Of a stretch of 64,000 bases of DNA, positions 27,596-35,880 are shown piece by piece (the stretch's first letter is position 1; each line of letters opens with the position of its first letter). A model generated the notes under the pieces. It ran no database searches. It worked only from the letters and a program-made list of their open reading frames with translations, and had not been told where the DNA came from. This stretch comes from Paenibacillus xylanilyticus (GTDB lineage Bacteria > Bacillota > Bacilli > Paenibacillales > Paenibacillaceae). The DNA lies in the NCBI RefSeq assembly GCF_013359935.1, contig NZ_JABMCB010000166.1, positions 60,631-124,630 on the forward strand, read 5' to 3'. The position numbers and the translations under genes are program-made.

Positions 27596-27667
27596 GATCA
27601 AATGAATTGTTTTTCACTTGTTACGTCTATAATAACTATAAATCGTGTCAAAATGTGATACTGTTTA
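27596..27667. promoter_or_regulatory. Duplicated promoter/operator block, copy 1
   Basis: A 72-base block upstream of the GyrI-like gene, about 85 percent identical by eye to 28165-28237. It contains TGTCAAAATGTGATACTG, a likely regulator site, which both copies share with one or two changes. Confidence 0.7.
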
Positions 27668-27706
27668 TCGGAGCCATGCACGAACTTTTGTTAGTTTCCC
27701 TACCCA

Positions 27707-28129
27707 TTACAGTTTGCGGCTTTTCGGACGCAGCGCCCAAGAGGCAATGCCAAGCACGGCATAGAAAAGCGGAAGAATAATATGGAATCCGTAATCACCG
27801 TAATCGTTAGCGAACGCATGGGATAGGGCAGCACCCGTCATGAGAAAAAAGAGACCGCTATAAGCCCATTCCTTAAGCCGGGGGAAACCTGGCATTACGA
27901 TCACGATGACTCCAAGCAATTTCCAACCTCCAAGAATGTTCGTGACATATAAAGGGAAACCAATATCGGTCACCAGATCGACATTCCCCCCATATCGCAT
28001 CAGTTGTCCGATACCGCTTAATGCAATGGAGAATGCGAGTACTATTGTGACAATCCAATAAGCGACTATCCTTCCAATAGGACGGTATTCTTCTTCCGCA
28101 ATTTTTTCATTACCGATGATCGTACTCAT
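27707..28129 (-). CDS. DoxX-like membrane protein
   Basis: A 140-residue protein with four hydrophobic helices, the last three very close together, and the loop segment TNILGGWKLLGVIVIVMPGFPRLKEWAYSG that is characteristic of the DoxX-like family. DoxX proteins are linked to quinone or thiol redox processes in the membrane, but no reaction can be assigned here. GGAGGAATG precedes the ATG at 28129. It is divergent from the YafY regulator. Confidence 0.88.
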   Translation of the reverse strand: MSTIIGNEKIAEEEYRPIGRIVAYWIVTIVLAFSIALSGIGQLMRYGGNVDLVTDIGFPLYVTNILGGWKLLGVIVIVMPGFPRLKEWAYSGLFFLMTGAALSHAFANDYGDYGFHIILPLFYAVLGIASWALRPKSRKL

Positions 28130-28164
28130 TCTCATTCCTCCAATGATCTCATTTATTTTGAATT

Positions 28165-28237
28165 GATCAAATGATTTGTTATTTCACTTGATACGTTTAT
28201 AATAGCTATAAATCATGTCAAAATATGATACTGTTTA
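28165..28237. promoter_or_regulatory. Duplicated promoter/operator block, copy 2
   Basis: The second copy of the 72-base block, in the gap between the DoxX-like and YafY genes. The shared site reads TGTCAAAATATGATACTG. The same regulator probably binds both copies, linking the two minus-strand transcripts and its own gene. Confidence 0.7.
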
Positions 28238-28246
28238 GAGGGCCAA

Positions 28247-29212
28247 ATGAAAAAAATTGAACGGATTAACATCATCATGCGGTACATCAATAACCGCGCT
28301 CAATTTACCATTTCTGAAATCATGCGAGAATTTAACATCTCTCGTTCAACAGCCATTAGAGATATCAGAGAAATTGAAGCAATGGGGATGCCTCTTGTCG
28401 CCGAGGTTGGGAGGGACGGGGGTTATTTTGTTATGAACAACTCTGTCCTGCCGACTGTCCGCTTTACCGATAATGAGATTAAAGCACTATTTATTGCCTT
28501 CATGGCCACAAAAAATCAACAGCTCCCATATCTCAAGAGTCGCCATTCTTTAGCGGAAAAATTACTCGGTCTTATCTCGGAAAGCCAGCAAGATGATCTC
28601 GTTCTGTTAAATCAAACCCTGTTGTTCGAAGGAACCAACCCCCACAATCCCGACCTGCTTGATCTGTCAGATCTGCCCCATCCTATGTTAGAACAATTGA
28701 TCCAAACCATTCTTATGGACAGCTATTTAATGGTTTCCGTCGAGGAATCGAGGCAAATAAAATCTTATCCCATCTATTTGTTGCACCTTTACCGCGAAAA
28801 AAGCTCTTGGCAAATTGAAGGCTTTGATCTCGAGGAGGAAAAGAGGCGGATTATTCCTGTCGACAATCTCACAGATGTCAAACCATACCCTAAGAAAAAA
28901 AGAATAAATAAGAAGAAGATTTTAGAACAACTAAGCAAGCAGGAGGGAGCCATCAACCTTGTCCTAGAACTTGGTCCAAAATCGATTGCCCAGTACAAAA
29001 AATACCATCCCTTAAAAATCTCAATTTCATACACAAATCCTTTTCAGACTACGGCTATTTTAAAGACTTTCATCAATGTTCATCATCCGGATGAGTTGGC
29101 CGAAATAACAAATTGGCTGCTTTTCCTAGGTCGAGATATTAAGGTCAGGGAAATGCCGATAGAGGTTGTGGAACGTTTGCAGGAGAGTATAGCTTTATTA
29201 GGGAACTCGTGA
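28247..29212 (+). CDS. YafY-family regulator (HTH plus WYL domain)
   Basis: A 321-residue protein. Residues 1-60 form a DeoR/HTH_11-type winged helix (FTISEIMREFNISRSTAIRDIREIEAMGMPL), with a WYL-like C-terminal domain (about 140-320) containing SSWQIEGFDLEEEKRRIIPVDNLTDV. It probably senses a ligand and controls the DoxX-like and GyrI-like genes, since a duplicated block precedes both. GAGGG precedes the ATG. Repeat R17 follows about 135 bases after the stop. Confidence 0.9.
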   Translation: MKKIERINIIMRYINNRAQFTISEIMREFNISRSTAIRDIREIEAMGMPLVAEVGRDGGYFVMNNSVLPTVRFTDNEIKALFIAFMATKNQQLPYLKSRHSLAEKLLGLISESQQDDLVLLNQTLLFEGTNPHNPDLLDLSDLPHPMLEQLIQTILMDSYLMVSVEESRQIKSYPIYLLHLYREKSSWQIEGFDLEEEKRRIIPVDNLTDVKPYPKKKRINKKKILEQLSKQEGAINLVLELGPKSIAQYKKYHPLKISISYTNPFQTTAILKTFINVHHPDELAEITNWLLFLGRDIKVREMPIEVVERLQESIALLGNS

Positions 29213-29347
29213 GAATTTAATTTAATTTGCATTTACGATCTATTAGGGAGCCCCCACTATTTACGAACTTTGCAAATTACCTAGCCTTACTTTCGTACCT
29301 GAATCGCAAGCCCCCCAACATTCCTCGGTTCACTGCAAATGATCTCA

Positions 29348-29441
29348 AACTAACCTGCCCGTTAGTTGAATAAAGGCAGCCGATCATGTTGATCTGCTGC
29401 CTCCTTTGGTCTTATTGAACTAACGTTTCCCGTTAGCTTAA
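29348..29441 (+). repeat. Dispersed repeat, copy R17 (full)
   Basis: AACTAAC-CTGCCC-GTTAGTTGAA, central GGCAGCCGATCA...TGATCTGCTGCC hairpin, right arm with an intact dyad, TTGAACTAAC-GTTTCCC-GTTAGCTTAA. One of the best copies. Confidence 0.93.
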
Positions 29442-29577
29442 TGACTTGTGACGCCTTTCACCGTGATGAATTCATTCAAATGCTAAGTAAATACATCATT
29501 GTACAAACAAAAAAAACACTCCCGACATGAACTGCACCCCAATTGTTAGACACCTTCTTTCGATGAAATGTTGAATA

Positions 29578-29603
29578 ACCGCCCCATAAAGGGGCGGTTT
29601 TCT
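29578..29603 (-). terminator. Rho-independent terminator
   Basis: AACCGCCCC-ataa-AGGGGCGGTT is a perfect stem; TTTTC follows on the plus strand. It sits at the 3' end of the minus-strand gene at 29603 and can work from both sides. Confidence 0.82.
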
Positions 29604-30280
29604 TAGGCTTGCATAAATGCTTCTAACGGTTCCAGAATCGCGAACGTCTTCTTTGCATCCTTCTTCCGTTGCTCATCATAGAGTTTGGTCAACTCTTCGA
29701 ATGATTTAGCTTTAATCTTCGTATAACTCGATTTGGTGTATCTGATTATGTACGTTTTTACCCCTTCCTCTTCACTCCACTCGTAAACGACATCGTATTT
29801 GTCCCTCAAATTCTTTAAATGAAGTGACCGGCGCAACACTGCAAAGTGTTCTTTAATGGCTTCATCGCATTCCTCCATAATCTTCTCGTATGTGCAGCCA
29901 ACTCGCATCAGAATCTCCGATGCCCGTTCATCGCCGTATCTCGCGAGAAATTCCTTTAACGAAACCAGCGCATATAGCAATATTTGTTCCTTGTCATTCG
30001 GATTCCTGTATTCATAACAGCCTACAACCAAATTGCGGTCGGTCATCTCCTCCTTACTGAATTGCATATTAAACAAATACTCGAGTGTCTTTTGCTTCAT
30101 AACGGTTTCCAACATCTGTTCTTTATCAATCCTGATGCCCGTTGTCACCCACGGAAACGGTAGTTGGCCGTTACCTTCACGCGGTATGCTGCCCCTAAGA
30201 TTCAAAATCGGCATACCCGTAGCAATTGCGTACGACCTGTTATATCCTTCGCTCGCGAATATTTCCTGTTCTTCTAGCAT
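29603..30280 (-). CDS. Hypothetical protein, Lys/Glu-rich
   Basis: A 225-residue soluble protein, not recognised. The middle is helical and charged (residues 95-160), and the C-terminal 60 residues are rich in Lys, Glu and Tyr. No signal peptide or membrane segment. AAAGGAGG precedes the ATG. It is divergent from the lipoprotein gene at 30732 with a 450-base gap that carries one copy of a second repeat family. Function unknown. Confidence 0.8.
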   Translation of the reverse strand: MLEEQEIFASEGYNRSYAIATGMPILNLRGSIPREGNGQLPFPWVTTGIRIDKEQMLETVMKQKTLEYLFNMQFSKEEMTDRNLVVGCYEYRNPNDKEQILLYALVSLKEFLARYGDERASEILMRVGCTYEKIMEECDEAIKEHFAVLRRSLHLKNLRDKYDVVYEWSEEEGVKTYIIRYTKSSYTKIKAKSFEELTKLYDEQRKKDAKKTFAILEPLEAFMQA

Positions 30281-30731
30281 GTGTCCTGCCTCCTTTTAGT
30301 ACCAAGTTCCATTCGGCGACTATTATCCTACCGGTTGGCTAATGCCGGCTGCCAGTCTACAACTTTATTTTCATGGTCTTATACTTTATTTTTCAGTCTA
30401 ACAATTTATTTTCACAGAACAGTTTGAAGCCCAGGCGACCGTCACGCCGCTGCTCTCTCCGATCCGGACGAGATCCGCGCAGCTTCTAGCGCCCACAGGC
30501 GCAGCTCACACCCAGGACGGCCCACTAGTGTACTTCTTTTACAGGCTAAGAGTGATGTCCGGATTATAAATTCCTGAATGACGTTAACCTATTTGCTGCT
30601 GCAACTATAATTATAGATTACTGAGTGCTGTGAAGTCATGAAGGATGTAGTATATAATGGTAAAAAAATAGACCTTATAACTTGACTGTATTTTTGAGCA
30701 CATCGGATAACGAATACGCGGAGGGATGGTT
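30281..30731. other. Gene-free stretch carrying a GC-rich repeat
   Basis: No gene seen. The left part has a repeated CTTTATTTTTCAG/CAATTTATTTTCACAG-like pattern near 30363-30418. The GC-rich repeat copy A lies at 30451-30519. The rest is AT-rich promoter-like DNA. Confidence 0.6.
30451..30519. repeat. GC-rich dispersed repeat, copy A
   Basis: Contains CTCCGATCCGGACGAGATCC, a TAGCGCCC...GGCGCAG hairpin and CTCACACCCAGGACG. The same blocks in the same order recur at 31696-31769. Confidence 0.7.
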
Positions 30732-31532
30732 TTGAACCGGAGGATTTGGTTTCTGGCTGTAATCACATTGATATTAACAGTAGCATTAACAGCCTGTGAC
30801 AGACATTCGACATCAGAAAAAAAAGCAGCAACCGCGAAGATTGAAAAACACCTGGCGGAAAAGTATGAAAAGGAATTTGCAGTGGAAACAGCTGATGATC
30901 TCTTTATACATGTTCCTGGAGAACTCACTGGAGATGCAGTGGGCTTTGAAACACAGGCTTATCCGGTAGATGCGCCCGAAGAAACGTTTAAGGTAGAGTA
31001 TTGGGAAGAAAAGGGCATCATTGAGGATGACTACATAAATCACCTTATGGCAGGGAAATTGAAGAGCGAATTATCGGAGCTCATATCTCCCATTTTGGGC
31101 AGAGACATTAAAATCGACGCCGGATATGATAACGGGGCCTGGGGAAATATGCCGGATACTAAATACACTCCTGCTACATTAACCGGGGATTATGATTACT
31201 CTGCTCTTGTTGACGTATATGTGAAGCAAACGAAGAGCATAGATAAAATGGCTGAGGCAAAAAACATTGACCTAATCCAGAGAAGCTTGCTGCAAAAAGG
31301 GATAGAGGATGTAATGATTGCTTTCTACTACATGAGTCCTGATGAATTTGAGCTTATTGAACAAATCAGAAAAGAAGATGAAGAGAACAATCTCTATCAG
31401 ATATGCCGGGCCTCTGCCTCATGCATAGTTGCTTCCGGAAGGGTAGATGAAGGCGAAGTTGTGGACGGCTATAACCAGATACTGGCGGAGTTTGACTTGT
31501 ACAGAGAGGCTCCTTATCAGCCCGTGAAGTAA
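30732..31532 (+). CDS. Lipoprotein of unknown function
   Basis: A 266-residue protein with a signal sequence and lipobox ALTAC near residue 22, so it is probably attached to the outside of the cell membrane. The mature part is strongly acidic and contains KIEKHLAEKYEKEFAVE and DTKYTPATLTGDYDYSALV. Not recognised at family level. The start is the TTG at 30732, 6 bases after GGAGGG; an ATG at 30726 overlaps that site. A perfect terminator follows. Confidence 0.85.
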   Translation: MNRRIWFLAVITLILTVALTACDRHSTSEKKAATAKIEKHLAEKYEKEFAVETADDLFIHVPGELTGDAVGFETQAYPVDAPEETFKVEYWEEKGIIEDDYINHLMAGKLKSELSELISPILGRDIKIDAGYDNGAWGNMPDTKYTPATLTGDYDYSALVDVYVKQTKSIDKMAEAKNIDLIQRSLLQKGIEDVMIAFYYMSPDEFELIEQIRKEDEENNLYQICRASASCIVASGRVDEGEVVDGYNQILAEFDLYREAPYQPVK

Positions 31533-31588
31533 CAAAAGCCGCTGAATTCGCTCTTTATTGATTGTTTCGTCATTTAAAAGAATAGCAG

Positions 31589-31629
31589 GGCAGAGATTCT
31601 CTTCTATTGAAGAATCTCTGCCTTTTTTT
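31589..31629 (+). terminator. Rho-independent terminator of the lipoprotein gene
   Basis: GGCAGAGATTCT...AGAATCTCTGCC, a perfect 12-bp stem with a 10-base loop, followed by seven T residues. Confidence 0.93.
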
Positions 31630-31695
31630 GATCTCCTGTGGGGTGCTTCAGCACGGAGCAGCGGTTCGTTCGCAGAGCGTCCGGAGGGAAATAAA

Positions 31696-31769
31696 CTGCT
31701 CCCTCCGATCCGGACGAGATCCACGCTACTCCATAGCGCCCCCCGGCGCAGGCTCACACACCCAGGACG
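31696..31769. repeat. GC-rich dispersed repeat, copy B
   Basis: Same blocks as the copy at 30451, in the same orientation, preceded by GCGTCCGGAGGGA, which can pair with TCCCTCCGATCCGGACG. It directly abuts repeat R18. Confidence 0.7.
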
Positions 31770-31775
31770 TTCCTA

Positions 31776-31872
31776 TTCAACTATCCTGCCCGTTAGTTGA
31801 ACAAAAGCAGCCGATCACGATGGTCAGCTGCTTCCTTGGTTTTACTGAACTAACGTTTCCCGTTAGATCAAC
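31776..31872 (+). repeat. Dispersed repeat, copy R18 (full)
   Basis: TTCAACTATC-CTGCCC-GTTAGTTGAA, central AAAGCAGCCGATCAC hairpin, right arm GAACTAAC-GTTTCCC-GTTAGATCAA. Confidence 0.93.
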
Positions 31873-31933
31873 AAGTAATAGGGTTATCATGTATTATAAT
31901 AGTGGAAATTTAATGAAGGGTAGTGTTTTTTAA

Positions 31934-32281
31934 TTGAAAACTTTTTATTGTGATCTGGAAATCACTTTAAATGTCATTGGCGGGAAGTGGAGGCCTCTTA
32001 TTCTGTATTATTTAATAAAAGGTCCTAAACGGACCGGTGAATTGAAAAGGCTCATACCCACAATATCTCAGAAAATGTTAGTCCAGTCGTTGCGGGAGTT
32101 GGAGAGTGCTAATTTGATTATAAGAAAAATGTACAATCAGGTACCACCAAAAGTGGAATATTCAATATCAGAAATGGGTATGTCACTTGAACCCACTTTG
32201 CGAGCTCTTTGTGATTGGGGCCAAAATTATGCAGAGAAGAACTTGAGCAAGGATGAATATCGGAGATTAAATGTAGAATAG
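31934..32281 (+). CDS. HxlR-family transcriptional regulator
   Basis: A regulator of about 115 residues. LNVIGGKWRPLILYYLIKGP is the HxlR signature and TISQKMLVQSLRELESANLI the recognition region. The start is a TTG whose ribosome binding site is distant, so a few codons at the N-terminus are uncertain. One Cys (Cys6) precedes the winged helix. It lies upstream of and codirectional with an F420-type reductase and an NmrA protein, which it probably controls. Confidence 0.9.
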   Translation: MKTFYCDLEITLNVIGGKWRPLILYYLIKGPKRTGELKRLIPTISQKMLVQSLRELESANLIIRKMYNQVPPKVEYSISEMGMSLEPTLRALCDWGQNYAEKNLSKDEYRRLNVE

Positions 32282-32469
32282 AGCAATTTCATTGACCCAT
32301 TTATTCTGCACTTCATCGCAATTATCACTTTTTAGTTACTATATAACCTAAAAGTACGTACTATTTTAAAAGTTATAGATGGAACATAATAAGACTTGTG
32401 GCCATGAAGAAAATCAAAGGACTAATAAAAGGAGTCGTATGTAGGTCGATAAGTTTTTGGAGGTGCGTT

Positions 32470-33078
32470 ATGAAATTTGGCTTTATTGGTGCTGGAACAG
32501 TTGCTCAAACACTGGCGAAACATCTATTGCTTCACGGTCATGAAGTTATTCTCAGTAATAACCGTGGTCCCGAAACGCTCTCAGATCTAATAAGCTCGCT
32601 CGGTGCTGGCGCAAAATCCGGAACACCGTCAGAAGCAGCTGAGCAGGACTTTGTAATATTATGCGTGGCGTGGGCGCAAATGCCTGCTGCTTTGTCAATG
32701 GTTCCTGACTGGACAGGCCGCGTTCTTATTGATGCTACCAACCGTTTTGAAAATACAGAACCTCTACTTGGTGAATGGTCAGGAAAGAATTCAAGTGAAA
32801 TCGTAGCCCAATATGCTCCGGGTGCTCATGTAATTAAAGCTTTTAACAGTGTTCCGATGGAATGGATTAAGGATTACACGGAAGAGAAGCCGAAGACTGT
32901 CCTGTTCATGTCCGGTGACAACATCCAGGTAAAACAAGTCTTGAAAGAAATTTGGGAGAAGATTGGCTTTGCCTGTATTGATCTTGGATCCTTGAGCCAG
33001 GGCGGTCTGCTGCAGCAAATAGGAGGACCTCTCGCCGGATTGAATTTAAATCTGCTGGATCAATACACTGTACGATAA
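32470..33078 (+). CDS. NADPH-dependent F420 reductase-like oxidoreductase
   Basis: A 202-residue protein with the N-terminal Rossmann motif FGFIGAGTVAQTLAKHLLLHGHEVILSN and the later IKAFNSVP segment, characteristic of the coenzyme F420-dependent NADP oxidoreductase fold group. In bacteria without F420 these act on other NADP-linked substrates, so the reaction is unknown. The ATG at 32470 follows TTGGAGGTG. It is followed at 50 bases by an NmrA-like gene, probably in the same operon. Confidence 0.9.
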   Translation: MKFGFIGAGTVAQTLAKHLLLHGHEVILSNNRGPETLSDLISSLGAGAKSGTPSEAAEQDFVILCVAWAQMPAALSMVPDWTGRVLIDATNRFENTEPLLGEWSGKNSSEIVAQYAPGAHVIKAFNSVPMEWIKDYTEEKPKTVLFMSGDNIQVKQVLKEIWEKIGFACIDLGSLSQGGLLQQIGGPLAGLNLNLLDQYTVR

Positions 33079-33128
33079 CGTTATTCTATACTGCATTTTA
33101 TCAATAAAAGTTCAAAGGGGTTACTAAT

Positions 33129-34010
33129 ATGGGGAAAATACTTATTACTGGAGCATCGGGTAATCTTGGCAGCAGGACGCTAAACCTTCTTCTTAAAAAG
33201 GTTCCGGCAGATCAGGTCGCTGTATTGGTACGTGATCCGCAATCCGAAAAAATCGAAAGGTTTGTTAAAGAAGGTGTGGAGGCCCATCAGGGCGACTATT
33301 TTGATTATAACTCCCTTCTGCGAGCTTTTAATGGTGTTGACAAAGTCATGCTTATCTCCGCGCAAGCATTTACCGACCGTAATACGCAACATTTCAATGT
33401 CATCGCAGCTGCAAAGCAGGCTGGTGTTAAACAAGTGATCTTCACGTCGATCATACGAAGAGAAAATTCAAATCTTATTGTGCCCGAAGTGTCGATGTCA
33501 GACTTATTTGCTGAACAAACGCTTAAAGCATCCGGATTAGCTTATACCATTCTGCGGAATCCACCGTATCTTGAAGTCATGCATATGTATTTCGGAGATG
33601 CGCTTAAAGCCGGCGTGCGAGTACCAGAGGGTTCCGGCAAAGTTGCCGCTGCATCTCTGGATGATTTGGCGGCAGCTAACGTAGCCGTTCTCACCCAACA
33701 CGGGCACGAAAATAAGACATACACTCTAAGTGGCAGCGAGGGAAGCTCTTTTGCAGACATCGCTGAAGCCCTCTCGGAGATTAGTGAGATGGATATCCCT
33801 TATGAGGCAGTTAGCGAAAAAGAATATATAGACTCTATGGTAGCGAATGGCTTGCCTGTTTTCATGACTGATTTTTTATTAGGCTGGGTGCGAGGAGTCA
33901 ACACTGGAGAGTTTTCGGAGACATCCGGGGATCTTGAACGTCTGATTGGCCGAAAACCTATGACATATAAGGAATTCTTTAAATATCAGTTTTCTAAAGT
34001 TGAAGATTGA
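33129..34010 (+). CDS. NmrA-like NAD(P)-binding oxidoreductase (QorB/YtfG type)
   Basis: A 293-residue atypical SDR. ILITGASGNLGSRTLNLLLKK at the start, FTSIIRRENSN near residue 104 and YTILRNPPYLEVM near residue 138 are typical of QorB-type quinone reductases. AAAGGGG precedes the ATG. Together with the upstream HxlR gene it suggests a quinone or electrophile response. A decayed repeat (R19) with a terminator hairpin follows 36 bases after the stop. Confidence 0.92.
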   Translation: MGKILITGASGNLGSRTLNLLLKKVPADQVAVLVRDPQSEKIERFVKEGVEAHQGDYFDYNSLLRAFNGVDKVMLISAQAFTDRNTQHFNVIAAAKQAGVKQVIFTSIIRRENSNLIVPEVSMSDLFAEQTLKASGLAYTILRNPPYLEVMHMYFGDALKAGVRVPEGSGKVAAASLDDLAAANVAVLTQHGHENKTYTLSGSEGSSFADIAEALSEISEMDIPYEAVSEKEYIDSMVANGLPVFMTDFLLGWVRGVNTGEFSETSGDLERLIGRKPMTYKEFFKYQFSKVED

Positions 34011-34045
34011 AAGCTGGGTATGTTTTAGACTAAATTTGAAAAAGA

Positions 34046-34107
34046 AACAGCGACAGCCAAGGACGAGAAAATTGACTGTCGCTATTTTATTGAGCTAACG
34101 TTTCCCG
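34046..34107 (+). repeat. Hybrid/decayed copy R19 of the dispersed repeat
   Basis: A terminator-like hairpin (AGCGACAG...CTGTCGCT) replaces the usual centre, and the right arm TATTGAGCTAAC-GTTTCCC is intact but ends before GTTAG. Confidence 0.6.
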
Positions 34108-34140
34108 CCCGGAATGACTTATAATTCGCTTTACTACTCG

Positions 34141-34248
34141 TTAAGGTCTACTTCTAAACCGTTTAATTGCATCCTCAGTCACTGGCTCAAAGAGGTTAAG
34201 AAGGCTGCCAGCGGGATCGCGGAACAGCATAGAACGATTCCCCCGATC
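34141..34248 (-). pseudogene. VOC/glyoxalase-family gene, C-terminal fragment
   Basis: The minus strand encodes GNRSMLFRDPAGSLLNLFEP and then about 13 residues to a stop at 34141: this is the last third of a glyoxalase/bleomycin-resistance-type protein, whose final Glu is usually a metal ligand. Upstream of it the frame is lost in the decayed repeat R20. The start of the gene is missing, so it cannot work. Confidence 0.75.
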
Positions 34249-34253
34249 TTAGT

Positions 34254-34296
34254 CGTCGGCTGCCTTCGGGTCATCAGTAAGCTATAGTTTCACGTT
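34254..34296 (+). repeat. Decayed copy R20 of the dispersed repeat
   Basis: GTCGGCTGCC plus AGTAAGCTATAGTTTCACGTT: the right half of the centre and a worn right arm. The VOC fragment ends at its left side and the transposase fragment starts at its right. Confidence 0.45.
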
Positions 34297-34298
34297 CA

Positions 34299-34460
34299 CA
34301 CGTTGTTTTCCATCTGACTTGAACCGATAGTGAGCCAAACCTTTCGTATTGGCAAAGGTGCTGAATGCCTTCCACGAATCGGTGCAGAGTATATTTGTCT
34401 CGGACAATCGACCACCAATTGCTTCATCCAATTTTGACGTTCGTATGCGACCACGCCCAA
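34299..34460 (-). mobile_element. IS1595-like transposase fragment
   Basis: The minus strand reads GRGRIRTSKLDEAIGGRLSE, followed by TNILCTDSWKAFSTFANT and GLAHYRFKSDGKQRV, which matches the DDE-domain region of IS1595-family transposases as known from many Bacillota. The family's Asp in CTDSWKAF is present. Both ends are missing, no terminal repeats are seen, and the left side runs into a decayed dispersed repeat. A dead IS remnant. Confidence 0.75.
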
Positions 34461-34557
34461 AAACGCCAGAGCATAAGAGATTCGTAAAAAAGTCGATCCA
34501 TTTGGCAAGACGTTACTTAATACATCAAAGACTCAGTAAAATCGAGATATATGTTCC

Positions 34558-35223
34558 CTAATTCATCCAAAGTTCCTTAACCTGCTCTACCAGATTATTA
34601 AGTGTTTTTCCATCTGTTTGTTTCGTAAAACTCTTCATCTCTTCACTTTCCCCTTGATATGCAGATAAAACATAATTCTCATCAACAACATAATAGGTGG
34701 CATACCTCGTAAAAGAATAACTTCCTTGCTGTTCAGGTGCGGTTCCTTTTTTCACAGAAGCAACGATTTTCATGCCGGGTTTCAAATCTGGTTCGATTCC
34801 AATGAAATCAGCATTATAAAATAAGTTCGTGGTATCCTCCACATCTTCTCCCACGATCACTTCATCCACTTTGACTTCATACGAAACAAATGTTGGCTTA
34901 TAAGGCTCTATACCTCGGGCTTTGTCTTTCTCCGCAGCATCACCTTCTGGAGTCCCTGGTTCAGCAGTTAAGGTAGATTTAAAATTAGGATTTTGCTTAA
35001 TAACTTCAGCAATAACTACTGAATCTGACATTTCGAGAATTTGGTTGAAAGGAACGTCTACAGTTTGTGCTAGACTAGGATTTCCTTGAGAAAGTGGGAA
35101 CTCTGTGCGGAGTTCTACTATTCTTTCATCAGAAAGACTTGAGGCGATTTGTTTATCACTAGAGCAACCCAAAACGACTAACACTAAACTGAACAATAGT
35201 ATTGTTAATGGGATTTTTTTCAA
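34558..35223 (-). CDS. Lipoprotein, probable partner of the metalloprotease
   Basis: A 221-residue protein. The start is the TTG at 35223 (MKKIPLTILLFSLVLVVLGC), 6 bases after GGAGGAG; an ATG inside that site is less likely. It has a clear lipobox with Cys20, then an acidic mature domain with YEVKVDEVIVGEDV and YYVVDENYVLSAY, not identified. It begins just after the metalloprotease stop codon in the same direction, so the two probably formed an operon. Confidence 0.85.
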   Translation of the reverse strand: MKKIPLTILLFSLVLVVLGCSSDKQIASSLSDERIVELRTEFPLSQGNPSLAQTVDVPFNQILEMSDSVVIAEVIKQNPNFKSTLTAEPGTPEGDAAEKDKARGIEPYKPTFVSYEVKVDEVIVGEDVEDTTNLFYNADFIGIEPDLKPGMKIVASVKKGTAPEQQGSYSFTRYATYYVVDENYVLSAYQGESEEMKSFTKQTDGKTLNNLVEQVKELWMN

Positions 35224-35239
35224 CGTTTTCTCCTCCATT

Positions 35240-35880
35240 TCAGTATTTATTATTAATGTCATTGAGATCGTGTTGTCTAGGTACATAATAACCTTCATAT
35301 TTACCACTGGTTCGCATAATTGATTCTACACTTGTAGGATAATAATTAGCATTAGGATGACCGAGACCTAAGACATGCCCAATTTCATGAACGATAGTAG
35401 CAACTTTATGATTACCGGAGTTAGAACTACTATAGTTAGCTACCTATGGTGTCATATATATTTGAGCTGACGAAATCCTTTTCGAAGACTGTTGCACAGT
35501 TGAAGAATCTATTACGATTCCATCCGTTGTCTTGAGATCTGCAATTCCTAATGTACCTGCCCCTCCCACTCCAAATCTATCGGACCAATATGCTTTTGTG
35601 CCAGAAGATACGTCAACGTTCGAAGAACCATAACCGACCTTATCAATTACAACTTTTTGAGAATATGTTGACCACAATGTAGCAGCCGTAGAGTAAGCGC
35701 TTGTATAATCGGAGTTTAATCGATCACCATTTACTTTAAGATAAGGTTTCCCGTTACTAACAGGGATCGCTGTCCAATTAGGAGCTGACCCAGAATAATG
35801 CATTTCGTGTGCGCTTAGAGACGGACTAAAAGAGAATACGGAAATGACAGCAATTAAAAAAAACGTAATTTACTTTCTCT
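35240..35880 (-). pseudogene. Matrixin-like zinc metalloprotease with stop codon
   Basis: The minus strand encodes a secreted protease: a signal-like hydrophobic stretch (LIAVISVFSFSPSLSA), then HYSGSAPNWTAIP, then at residue 119 of the open part an in-frame TAG. After it the same frame continues and contains HEIGHVLGLGH, the zinc-binding HExxHxxGxxH motif, and ends at 35240. The start is also disturbed: a run of eight T residues puts the initiation region out of frame. The HExxH part cannot be made without readthrough of the amber codon. Confidence 0.82.
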
